DNA of 34,429 nt from positions 1 through 34,429 of the forward strand of contig JAYMTF010000524.1 in the NCBI GenBank assembly GCA_036897485.1. Reading direction: 5' to 3'. Shown here piece after piece: positions 13,376 through 23,700 of this stretch. Origin of the DNA: Pelargonium nanum. Lineage: Eukaryota > Streptophyta > Magnoliopsida > Geraniales > Geraniaceae. The position numbers and the translations under genes are program-made. The first letter of the stretch is position 1. Each line of letters opens with the position of its first letter. The notes under the pieces were generated by a model, which saw only the letters and a program-made list of their open reading frames with translations, did not search any database and was not told where the DNA came from.

Positions 13376-14419
13376 ATGGCCGACGCGCCTCCCCAGTCTC
13401 CGACTCGCGACGCCGTGTCGCACACCGACTCTCAGCAGTACTGGTGCTACCACTGCGACAAGCGCGTCTCCGTCGAAACCCTACCCAATCTCCCGGACAT
13501 AATCTGCTACGACTGCAAGAACGGATTCGTCGAAGCAATCCCGGCCATAGCGTCTCTCTCGCCGGCTCCGCTCTCCTTCACCCCCGATCAGGCCGATGAG
13601 CCGTCCTTCGGCGACCAGTTCCTCCAGGTCCTGCGCCTGATTCACCAGGCGTCGCCTGATGACGACGCGCCTCCTCCGCCGCCCCCGGAGCGCCCGTCCG
13701 ATGACGATTTCCTTCGAATTGAACTCGAAGGATGGGACAACGACGAGGACGCCAACGAGTTCGATGGCGCGCTGAACGACGACGACAACGATGACGACGA
13801 CGACGATGTTGAAGACGATCGATCTGATTTCGAGAACGGAGATCAGCGAGATAGAGATGAGGAGGAGGATCTTCGGAGGAGGCGACGCGATGTGCTGCGG
13901 CTCCGGATCCGGGACTTCGCTACCCGCGCGAGGAGCGGGCGGAACAGGATCCTCGACTGGGCGGAGATTCTGATGGGATTGGAGGACAACTCCATTGAAT
14001 TCAGGCTCGAAATGCCCGAATCAGACCGGTATATCGGTAATCCAGAGGATTATGTGGACGCAGCTGGATACGAGGCATTGTTGCAGAACTTGGCGGAGAG
14101 CGACGGCGGAAGAAGAGGTGCACCACCTGCTGCCAAGTCTGCTGTGTCGTCGTTACCTATGGTGGAAATTGTCTCGGAGGAGGAGGCAATGTTGTGTGCT
14201 ATATGCAAGGATATGGTGAATGTCGGTGAAACTGCGAAGAAATTGCCTTGCGGGCATGGTTACCATGGGGATTGCATTGTGCCATGGTTGGGCTCGAGGA
14301 ACACATGCCCTGTGTGTAGGTTCGAGCTTCCCACAGATGATTCCGAGTACGAAGAAGAGAAGAATAAGAGAGTGACTGTGAGTGACAGTGGAGCTTCAGG
14401 CTCTGGTGCAGCAAGTTGA
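13376..14419 (+). CDS. CIP8: CIP8-like RING-H2 E3 ubiquitin ligase (single exon)
   Basis: Predicted E3 ubiquitin ligase of 347 residues. Arabidopsis CIP8 (COP1-interacting protein 8, about 334 residues) binds COP1 and ubiquitinates HY5 in dark-grown seedlings. An N-terminal zinc ribbon uses Cys 24/27 (WCYHC) and 44/47 (CYDC). An Asp/Glu-rich stretch follows, encoded by repeated GAC/GAT near 13770-13815, then a basic Arg block (EEDLRRRRRD). The central GRNRILDWAEILMG and GYEALLQNLAE motifs are as I remember them in CIP8. The RING-H2 spans about 274-314: CAIC, LPCGH, YHGDC, CPVC, with all eight ligands present. The tail is Ser/Gly-rich. The start at 13376 is the first in-frame ATG and MADAPP resembles the CIP8 N-terminus. 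The frame stays open 58 codons further upstream, but only from a TTG. The upstream leader is C/T-rich. The region downstream contains a diverged tandem repeat, not more of the gene. Confidence 0.93.
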   Translation: MADAPPQSPTRDAVSHTDSQQYWCYHCDKRVSVETLPNLPDIICYDCKNGFVEAIPAIASLSPAPLSFTPDQADEPSFGDQFLQVLRLIHQASPDDDAPPPPPPERPSDDDFLRIELEGWDNDEDANEFDGALNDDDNDDDDDDVEDDRSDFENGDQRDRDEEEDLRRRRRDVLRLRIRDFATRARSGRNRILDWAEILMGLEDNSIEFRLEMPESDRYIGNPEDYVDAAGYEALLQNLAESDGGRRGAPPAAKSAVSSLPMVEIVSEEEAMLCAICKDMVNVGETAKKLPCGHGYHGDCIVPWLGSRNTCPVCRFELPTDDSEYEEEKNKRVTVSDSGASGSGAAS

Positions 14420-14778
14420 TTGAAAATCGGTAGGCTTGCTCTTTAATGTTCTTAATCTTATTTAATTTTATGTATTTTAGTCTTGTTGATGAACTTTTCT
14501 TTGCATAATTACTTGTTGCTTTGGTGAGGAAACTGCAAATTGTATCCTCTTTCTTTGAATGTATATAATATTCGCTCAATTTTGTTTTTTATTCCTCTGA
14601 TGCTTATATGATATATGATATTGAATGCATACAGTTGTGTGGTGATTGTAGATTGAATTCTGTTTGTAGTTTAATGTCCTCATCACAATTCAGCTACTTT
14701 TTACTTTTCTTAGTCAATCATCTATCATAGGTAATGGTAGACTTAAGAGGAAGGTTTAAACTTTAAAGATACACCTTA

Positions 14779-15283
14779 CAATCCTTTTCGAGGCTTCTCC
14801 AGCTTCCACATAGTTTTGTGCATTGCCTATGGATCCTAAATGATGTGTCTATGATGGCAATCTATGCAACCCTAACTGGCTTATAATTTTGGCCTAATCA
14901 TTATTTGGAGTCTTTATGTTCCTTGTCCATAGTTTACTTAAATTGGTGTATGTTATGAACCCTTTCTTTTGTGCTGAACATTAACAGTTAAAGCCCCAAT
15001 AGCACATCCAGTTAGGTATCTTACATGTGATTCAATTGGTCCTTCATGCTTTTCCTGAACAGTTTGGTGCATATCCTATTGACCCTATATAATTTTCTAC
15101 TTATGGCCCCTCTTTGTAGCCCCTACTAGCTTACACATATTTAGCATAAACCAACATTTGGAGCTGTTTACATGTGCTTAGTTGGTGTTATCTATATATG
15201 TTCTCATCTTCCGTCTGAGAAAGGGTATTGAACTCCAACAGCTAAATCCCAAACCAGAACCATATCAGATTGAGTGTCTTACT
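14779..15283. repeat. Diverged ~250-base tandem duplication
   Basis: Two neighbouring units, about 14779-15024 and 15033-15283, can be aligned along their length. Landmark pairs: TTGTGCAT/TTGGTGCAT (offset 249), ATTTGGAG in both, TTGGTGT in both (offset 240), and CAGTTAAAGCCCCAA/CAGCTAAATCCCAAA then TCTTAC (offset about 255). The units have many substitutions and small gaps. Non-coding; origin unknown. Confidence 0.55.
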
Positions 15284-16289
15284 AGAACCGTGCTTGTAAT
15301 CATTAGGTTTGCTAGGTACATGTGGTTCGCTGCTGTGTGCTTCCTTTGCTGGTTGTCATTTCCAATGATGTGCACAGTGGGGAGTTTGTTATTTGCTGTC
15401 TTTCAAAGTGCTGCAGAAAATGAAGACGCTTCTGTAGCTAATAATCTTGCGCGATCTGTGTAGCTTTCTTGCCGGTATGTCATGTTACTTGTAGAGGGCT
15501 CACCAATATTACAGAGTAGATGTATAACTTGTTGCTGTATATGTTTGTTTAGGGGATTTGTCAATCTATTGTCGGATTTATAGCTGTCTTGTGGTGGGAG
15601 ATTGAATGAGTTTGTTGGACTTGGATGTTCTGTTCTTTGAAAAGAATGATTAAACTTTAGAGTAAGCTTCTGCATGAGATCCAATCTTGCTGTTGGTATT
15701 TACTAAAATAGTAAGGTTTTACATGTAGTGAATCTCTGTTTTGCTTAAATTTGAGGAAGTCTTGGAAGGATGATGGTGTGACAGTTGCCTTGTGTTTGGA
15801 GAAGACAAGGTCTTCAAGTAAAGCAAAAATGAATCTACTTCAGTTGTCTTGTAATGAGTGGCCTGCTGTTATTCACAATAATATGTCATGCAATATAATG
15901 ATAGTATAAATGAATGGGTGATTGACTTTAATAAAATATGGTTGATTACTTGATAAGCACAGTATAACAATATTCTGTAGTTTGGTTTCTATCTTGCTTG
16001 TGCAAATGATGATCCAGACATGGTTTTCATACTTTATTTTAATGGGCTTAAATACTTTTCATCTCTTTCCTTGCCCGCATATGTTTCAAAATGAGTGTCA
16101 CAATCTCTTCTAAGCTATGCATCTATTATTAACAATATTTTTTAAATATAGAAGTTAGATTTGTTACGACAAAGACACACACACGAGGAATAGGAAATGA
16201 AGGGGAAAACAAAACAAGAGACCGAGCGGCTGTCTGAGCAGTAGATGGACATAACCAAAACTGGATAAAGGTTCTTGTTGCAAATTTTT

Positions 16290-16490
16290 TTCGGTTTAAA
16301 TCATGTGGTTCTTGAGCGGGTCTGCACACTCGCAGTTGATACTTTTAAACCGTTTTACCATACTCAGACTAATTCTCATTTGAGATTTGTTCATAGTTAA
16401 AGCCTTCATCTCTCCCCATCGGTGTGTTGAGCGGGTGTACCTGCATTTAGCAATAGATCAATTTATCATTGTGTAACCAACCTCTATTTT
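16290..16490. repeat. Dispersed repeat, copy 2 (with 12695-12880)
   Basis: Contains GAGCGGGTCTG, TTTTACCATA and CAGACTAATTCTCATTTGAG, matching in order the segment near 12705-12760. GAGCGGGTGTACC recurs at about 16430, so the piece itself may be a fusion of two related fragments. Confidence 0.35.
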
Positions 16491-16586
16491 TTACATATAT
16501 AAAAAATTCTTAATGCTTTCAAAAAAATAAAAAAATTAACTTAATTGTGTCTCAACTTTTTAGGTTTAACGGAAGATATTTACATC

Positions 16587-16607
16587 ATGATGATGATGAT
16601 GATGATG
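16587..16607. repeat. (ATG)7 microsatellite
   Basis: Seven perfect ATG units in non-coding DNA. Confidence 0.9.
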
Positions 16608-16971
16608 TTATGAATGTTTGAAATCTAAGTCAACATATCAAAATCCCAAAATCTGAAGAATATGGAGCTTCAAGTGGTCAGTATTGAAGAAGTTCAATTG
16701 AATTTTAACAAAAACCCAAATAGATCAAAAAGACTAATTTGCCATAGCTTCCAAATCAAGCAAAGGCTTTGACCATCTTGAAACCCATAAACAGAGCCAT
16801 GGAGCCATCAAGATTCAAGACAACCTCCCTATTTCACCTCTCCAACCCATTCTTTTTTAGGAACATCACATCTTCAAATCAAAACTTATCTCAGAAAATC
16901 TAAAACAGAATTTTGCTGTTTCAAGAAGAGGGTTACTTGTAGCATAACTTTCTCGCTTTATAATCCAGTCA

Positions 16972-17145
16972 ACCAAGGCATGTTGGGCCAAGCAGTTGAT
17001 GCGCTTTGGATTCCCTTTGAGGTCTCAAGTTCGAGCCTCCTTGCCGACGGTATGAGGCGAGATTTATGGGTTTAAGGGGAAAACTAACAACTAACAGGGT
17101 GAGCCTTTACAGACTTGTTGTCCAGTCGCATATAAAAAAATAATA
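16972..17145 (+). mobile_element. SINE with 12-bp target-site duplication
   Basis: A 174-bp insert is flanked by the perfect direct repeat ATAATCCAGTCA at 16960-16971 and 17146-17157. It starts with a tRNA-related head: an A-box-like GGGCCAAGCAGTTGATGCGC and a B-box GGTCTCAAGTTCGAGCC at 17021-17037. It ends in an A-rich tail (seven A then TAA repeats). Tail, duplication and internal promoter together are diagnostic of a SINE retroposed by LINE machinery. The intact duplication suggests it is not very old. It sits beside the decayed LW-gene copy. Confidence 0.85.
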
Positions 17146-17190
17146 ATAATCCAGTCATGATGACACTTCCATATCCATAATAAAACTGAC

Positions 17191-19180
17191 CTGAATTCTA
17201 GCATCATTGCAGTCATTGATTCCATAAAGCTCTCAGTTGTAATCAGAGCCCATCTAGCTGAAAGAAAGATCAAAATAATGCTTATTATCAATGGCAGCTA
17301 TATAGTGCTTGCAACAGTTGCATTACTAAAATTTGTCACAGCTCAATCTTTCATCTCACTCAGGGTTGAAAAATCCCCAAGAACCTCTGTGCTTCAAGCT
17401 ATTTCCAAGTTCCGAACACATCCTTGCGAGAGGCTCACACTTCCCCTCCATCCAGAAAAAACCACTGTGGGTTTTCGTGAAAGATGATGATACACCCTGA
17501 AAAACATGACACCAGTCACCACAAACTGATTTAAAATAGGCCACTCATTTTGGAGAACTCAAATGCAAGATTTTTGAAAAATCAAATTCCAACTTAAAGT
17601 TGGAATGAAAATTTGTTAACTAATTATGAAAACTCTCTTAATCACGAGAACAAGTACATCATAATTGATGTATTTATACTTCAAGAATCATTTGACACAA
17701 CTTCTGATACTAGAATGAGTCCGTAAAGAAATCTACTATTATCAGTTAACCCTAATTAATGAAAATGAACAAAATTGCATTTTTTTTCCCCGAAGAAGAT
17801 GATATAGAGCACAAGACTTTTATAGTTTTGGTTTACAACAATTAACTTCGCATGAAAAAGCATATAAGAAATTTAAAAAAAATCTCAAAAATGATATGTA
17901 ATGTCAATCAAACCTAGAATCAAAAGATTAACGTGAGATAATCTCAGTTAAAAAACATTCATTGAACACTTTGTTTCCAAGTAAGTCAAAGCTCAATGGT
18001 AAAACATATTCTCTTTTAACAGTCTAGAAAAATTATGCCGATTATACCAGTCCATATTAACAAACTTATGCAAGAAGAACTGGGGTATGAGTTGATCTAA
18101 TCTGGTCAAGAGAGCTTATATAGAAAACACAGCTAAAACATTGACTGGTTTCACAGTTATTCCTCAGACATCTCAAAGATAACGAATTGCATGTACTGAA
18201 GCATGCCCAATACAGGTATTCACAGCAAACTACTTGATCCAGAAACATGTGCGTCATAGCAAATCAGGCAACAACACATTATTCTTGTTGTCAAACATGC
18301 TAAGCATACACGCACCTGGTCTCACAATAAGCAAATTGGACTGTTAAAATCACCTGTGCCATAACTTCATTGAAGAGTGGGCACCTTGCATTGTTACGCG
18401 AAGTTGAAAATTCCAACTGTAAGATAGTAATGAACAGAGAGCAAAATAATTGCTTTGAAACATTGAAGAGACAAACACAAACTTATATAGAACACATGCA
18501 AGTGGATTAAGGGAACGCCACAATCTAAGAAATCCCTAAAGACCTTTATATCATGCTTGCATGAAACAATAAATATATAAATAAACTTAAAAGGAAACAA
18601 ACAATACCAAGTTAATATCCAAAACACAATGTATCCTACAACAAAATTAAGAGATGGAAAAAGAAAATGACAGCCATGTAATGAATTTTTTAGCACAATC
18701 TCAAGTGTCATAATAGAGAGCCAATAGTGCTTCATTTTAAAAGATGAAAATCAGTGTCAACAAATTAAATAGATATATACAATTATCGAGTCAATATTTT
18801 TCAAATTTTCCAATCATACAAGGCTGCTGCTGTTGAATATAACTAGCATTACCATATACTTTTTTCCAAATTATACAACTTATAGTTGCATGCAAAACTA
18901 GATCTTTCCAACCAAGGTATCCGAAAGTGTGCCCAATCCTGAATGAACCAGAGCAACAGAAAAAATCAAAAACCATACAGAAACTGCGATAAGACAATAC
19001 AAGCTACTAACTTTTAACCCACTCAAACCACGACCAAAGAAGATTGCTGCCTTGATATTCAAAAAAGAGAAGTAGCACCAAATAAAACCCTAGCTTCACA
19101 TTACACAGCATGAATGTAATGAAATTTAAGAGCGTTAAGGAAGATCGTATGAATTAATGATGTCAAATTTGGAAAGAGAA
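17191..19180 (-). pseudogene. Decayed copy of the 5' half of the LW-domain (TFIIS-like) gene
   Basis: Minus-strand remnant that matches the gene at 20765-26106. The coding-exon relic (about 17191-17496) aligns to residues 5-105 of that protein: TLSEMKD for TLTEMKD, AVTN for AVKN, STI, FQLDGL for FIQLDGL, and TESFMESMTAMML for SESFVEEAITTML. It has lost the start codon and has several stops and deletions. Its acceptor (17497-17499) lies about as far from the coding start as in the parent. A 5' UTR exon relic (18853-18938, 86 bases) matches the parent exon 25654-25736 and keeps both splice sites. Upstream, the AAACCCTAGCTT stretch near 19085 matches that near 25902. Homology ends abruptly after codon ~107. 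Same orientation as the parent, so a tandem partial duplication is likely. Confidence 0.8.
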
Positions 19181-20764
19181 TAAAATAGCAAACCAAAATT
19201 GAAATGTATGCTAGGGGTCCATGTACTAACTGAAGTACTAACAATCATGATTTTTATAAAATCAAATCTATAAAAGGGGTCCATGTATGCTTCTTGTGTA
19301 GTCTCTGAAGTTTGGATGGCAGGTGATATTAGTACACCTGTTTCAAAAGCATTCCCTACCAACATAATATCCCGTCCCAAAATGAGTCTTGTATTCATCT
19401 TTTTTACAAAATTTGAGAAGTTAGAGTTGTATAATTCCCCATGTACCCCCATGTGCATTTGTTGTAACAAACTCAAGGGGTTCTTACAAACTTATTATAT
19501 GGATATTATTGGTATATCATGTATTACTAACTTTCTAAAAAGGAAAGACACTCATTTTGGGAGAAATTTTTCATAAAACAAGACACTCATTTTGGGAGAA
19601 TTTTTTTACAGAACAAGACACCCGTACTGGGATAAAGGGAGTAATTGATTGTCTGCAATCAAGATAACAAATAAGAAACTTTTCGGCAAAGTAAGAAAAT
19701 AAAATATGGAACACATACATATATGTTCAAAGGATATGTAGCTAATTTATGCAGTACGTGTTAGGGTTCACATAAATTTCATACAATCATTGACACATCA
19801 AAGACAAATAAGTTAAAGCTTCCAAAACAGGCAGAGGAAGGCTAACAAAATAACAAGCATCATTCACGTGCTTCTGCTAACAGTCTAATGAACATGAAGG
19901 CACAATCTTAACTCCTTAAATTTCACAGAGATGGAAAAAGGGGGGAAAAGAGAAATCATACCTGAGAAACTGCTGGAGGCAGCTGGGTGTTAATTTCCGC
20001 GGACTTGTTCAGAGAAATATAGAGTTATTAGCATCCAAAAGATCTATACATATTTCATCAAATAAAAAGATAGAGCAGTGTCATAATTGCTGAAAACTTT
20101 TCAAATAGTCAATTGTGAGGTTACCTCTTAGGGCTGGCGCAGGACAAACAATTAGAAGTGCATCTGGTATTTTATCTTGCAATAGAATTTGGCTCACTAT
20201 AAGCATAATAAGGTGAGTGGTGTATCAAATGATGAGGGGAGGGAATGCGCTTTAAGTAATCCAAAACAAGGAAAGGGAATAAGGGTTTTGAATTCCCTTC
20301 CCCAATTTTAACAATCCATACACTGCCTTGCATGCTTATGAGAAAAGCAACTGACAAATGCATGCCATTTAAACTTCACAAGAAGTACAATGACAAGAAA
20401 TTGGAAGAAAAAAAAGGAAGAAAGACAAGTTCTTTAAATTTCTGTGATATATATGGGGAGAGAAAATACACCTACAATAACCAAGCATTCTATTGTTGCA
20501 ATGGCCTTCTATGAAACAGAAAGGAAATAAGAAAATGGGCCAAAAGTCAAACCATAAAACCTAATACCTTATCCCTTCAGCAATTTATCTCATGAACCAA
20601 GTTACACATAATTACCCTACCCTTATTCAGTTCTAGTCCTCTCCCAGAAAAGCCAATGGGCTCACCTATTCTTCCGGATCATCTTTGGCACTATAAGCAA
20701 CAGCCTTTTGATCAGATTCATAAACTGATCCCCAGAGAAAAGGGGGTGAAAAAGAACAAAGATT
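17500..20764. other. Non-coding DNA between the decayed copy and the LW-domain gene
   Basis: Apart from the decayed copy, a MITE cluster (19365-19645) and the 3' flank of the LW-domain gene, no gene is supported. On the minus strand downstream of the LW-gene stop, splice-like sites occur at 20665 (GAATAG/GTGAG donor), 20124 (AAGAG/GTAACC donor) and 19961 (CTCAG/GTATG donor, with a possible acceptor at 20004). These may mark 3' UTR introns. Confidence 0.45.
19365..19645. mobile_element. MITE related to 5165-5421, with triplicated right end
   Basis: Left end CCCGTCCCAAAATGAGTCTTGT near 19371 and right end ACAAGACACCCGTACTGGG then AAAGGGAGTAA near 19614-19643 are inverted relatives. Near the right end the phrase GACACTCATTTTGGGAGAA starts at 19547 and again at 19582, and a diverged third copy starts at 19617: an exact 35-base period. 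The interior is AT-rich and non-coding. No target-site duplication could be set. Confidence 0.65.
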
Positions 20765-23700
20765 TCATTTCCATGGAGGTTGCTGATGTTTGTAATTGAA
20801 TGTGTAGGGTTCCCACCCAGCATCTGGTTCCTTCCTTTTAGTACCGACAACAGAACTTGAGGGCAGTGAGTTGTTCTTCAAGTGCTCCTCTATTGACCTG
20901 CCTGGACCAGGAACGAAGAGCTGCCTTAAACTTGATGACTCCCTATTCCCTCCCTCAATCATGAAGCCAGAATTCAGATCAAAATTAGGTCTATGGTGAC
21001 CTACACCATTTAGACCCGGTGGTGCACTAGTCATGCTCATAATGAATGGCTGCTGATTATAAGGTGGTACAGCTGATGCAGAGCCAACAACTTGAGGCAC
21101 AACAGGGGCTCCTCTTGAGTCCACCATATAGGGGATCGAACCACCAGCTCCATACATGGCTGAGGAAAAAGATAATGCAGGCCCTGCTGCAAGTCCATTG
21201 TACCCAAAAGCAGGAGGATGCGGATATGATACTGTGGGGCCCATCCCCAAAAAAGCCGCAGTTCTTGCCACATTAGCATCCATTGAGAACTCCGGAGCCT
21301 TCCCATTTGATAAAGATATAGTCTGAGGAATAAAATCTTTTCTTTTGACCTCTACTCTAGTTCCCATGATAGAAATGGCAGGATCATCTGGTCTGGTACC
21401 TCCATAAGCACTTACATTTTGGAAAGGCTTACAATGATAAAGCCCTTGTTCTGAAGAATCATTTTGCATAAATGGCCTGTCATTGAGATCAATATTCCTC
21501 ATAGAAGGCTGCATTGACGATGACGACGAGGCTGGAGATGGGCTGCGGTGACCATTTTGGTGGTGGAAGAGCTGTCCCTCCATCCTAAAATCTGATAACG
21601 GTGCATCACCGTAATCACCAATACAATTTAAATCTAATTTGAGTCTCTCTGATTTCCTTGAACTGATTTCCATAGAAGACTCGCCAGAAGGAAGGGCGAA
21701 AGAAACTTGTATTTGTTTCCCTGATGTGAGATCACCAAATTTCTCCTCTCCATCTTCAGCCACATTCAGATCAATATCAAGGCCCTGCCTACACTTTGAA
21801 CCATTGCTGCTTCCACCATCATCAGAGATTCTGCGAGGAGATGCAGGACGAAAAGCACTAGTGAGTGCAGATCCTTTCCATCCAAGATTCCCCTCAAACT
21901 GCAAAGGTGCAACAGGTAGTCCAAGAGAAACAGCTGGCCTCGAAGCAGACACAACAGAGATAGGGATAGATGTGGCACTCACTGGTCGATCCATATCATC
22001 GGAGCAGACTTCTTGATTCAGATCAAAGTCACACATGCCTCCTTGCTCTGAATTTACTTCTGGTTCTTGCACAGCTTCAGTAACCTGAGAGGACTCCATA
22101 TCGCGTAAACAACTTTCTGGTTCAGTATCTAAATAGTCTGACTTTGATATGCGCTCTTCCCCTTGCAGATGTTCCTCAGAAGAAAGATTTTGTCTAGCCA
22201 GTATCTCTTCTGGAAGGCCTGAATTTGGTTGGTCTTCCTTCCCCTTTATAGAGTCTGGGCTACCTGGCTGTGCAATTTCACCTTCAGAGGCTTTATCTGA
22301 AGAAGAGCTGCAGGATGGTTCTCTATAATCTACCACTTCTCTCTCCACCTCTTGAGCAACTTGCCGAGCAACTTCTAGAGCATCAACTATGCCATATTCA
22401 AGTTCAAGATCAGGCCTTCTCTTGTCAACAAAATCAGGACTTCTAGTATCAGGTTTAGCAGTTTTGGGAGTGCTTGTGAGATCCTTATTGGCATCACTGA
22501 CACGCTCAATTTCTTCATACGCTGATCCAGAGCCTTCCATCCTCATCTTCATCAATACATCTAAACCTTCAGAATCAGAATGAGGAGGACCAGCCTCATC
22601 TCTTAAGGTTGACTCGCAGTTCCCCATCTTAGAAGAAAAAGTTCCTGCATCCTTTGGTATAGGCGATATATGTTCTTTGCCAGATGACTCTTGCAGAGTA
22701 CAACTTTCAGCCTTTTGACATGCGGTCTTAGAAGACCACGCATTACAACTATCTGGAACCCCAATATCAACCCCCCCACTCTTTGGCTCTGATTTCAGAG
22801 TTACCCCTTCAACCTCATTGGCACCGACATTGTCTTGTAGAGCAGGTATCCCAGCAGATACATTTGCATCTGCCACATTGGCACCTAAATGAACTCTAGA
22901 TTCCAACACACTAGAGCCAGCACAGAGTTCTCTTAAACCTGAATATTGCTGAGAGAAATTATTTGCATCTTTACGAGACTCAGTGTTTGGAACTTCAATC
23001 TGTCCAACACTTTGCTGCTCTGGAGCTGATATACAAGATCCAATAGAAGCAGTTCCTTCTATAGTGGATACTGGAGGTTCTTCCCTGGTAGAAGTTTTTT
23101 CTTGAAAGGTGGTTATTGGATCATTATCCCCTGCTTTTGTGTAAGAGTTGGGATGATTACTATGCGTATGACTCTCTGCATCTTCAAGATTTTTTGACTG
23201 AAGACCACCAGAGCTTTTTGAAGGCGAAATTGCATCTCTCATAGGTTCTACTGAACAATTTTCTTCTTTAGCACATTCGTTTGGAGGAAGGATATCTATA
23301 ACTGCTGAACATTCTGGCTTATTATCTATGGTAACCTTTGCACTTACCGTGATCACATCATCCACAGATGCCCCAACTCTCTCAATATCCTGGTGAATTG
23401 CATTATCAGTCCCACCCTGCTTCCAGCGATCACAAAGCGCTGTAGCTCTATCCCGAATCCTTGAGCTATTGTGGCCAATGAGATTCTTGACAGTAAGCCC
23501 GATCCCTGATGCAGTTGACATGTCATTGTCTATGTGCAGTTTCTCAAGTGCCGCTAACATTGTAGTGATTGCCTCTTCCACAAAGCTCTCACTTGAATCA
23601 GTATCGAACTTTTGAGCATCCTGGAGCCATCTATCAATGAACCAGAGTCCATCTAGTTGAATAAAAAGATCAAGGCAATCCTTGTTATCTGTGGCTGCTA

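Larger units (their letters stand above)
14420..16950. other. CIP8 3' flank and gene-free DNA
   Basis: Begins with the CIP8 3' UTR. A diverged tandem repeat occupies 14779-15283. An open frame of 93 codons at 15182-15463 overlaps the second repeat unit and encodes one hydrophobic stretch, but has no recognisable family and is probably not a gene. The region further holds a dispersed repeat (16290-16490) and a (ATG)7 microsatellite (16587-16607). No RNA gene was recognised. Confidence 0.5.

Noticed and set aside
15182-15463. 93-codon plus-strand open frame with a hydrophobic stretch downstream of CIP8
   Set aside because: It overlaps the second unit of a diverged non-coding repeat, has no recognisable family and no promoter or splice context.
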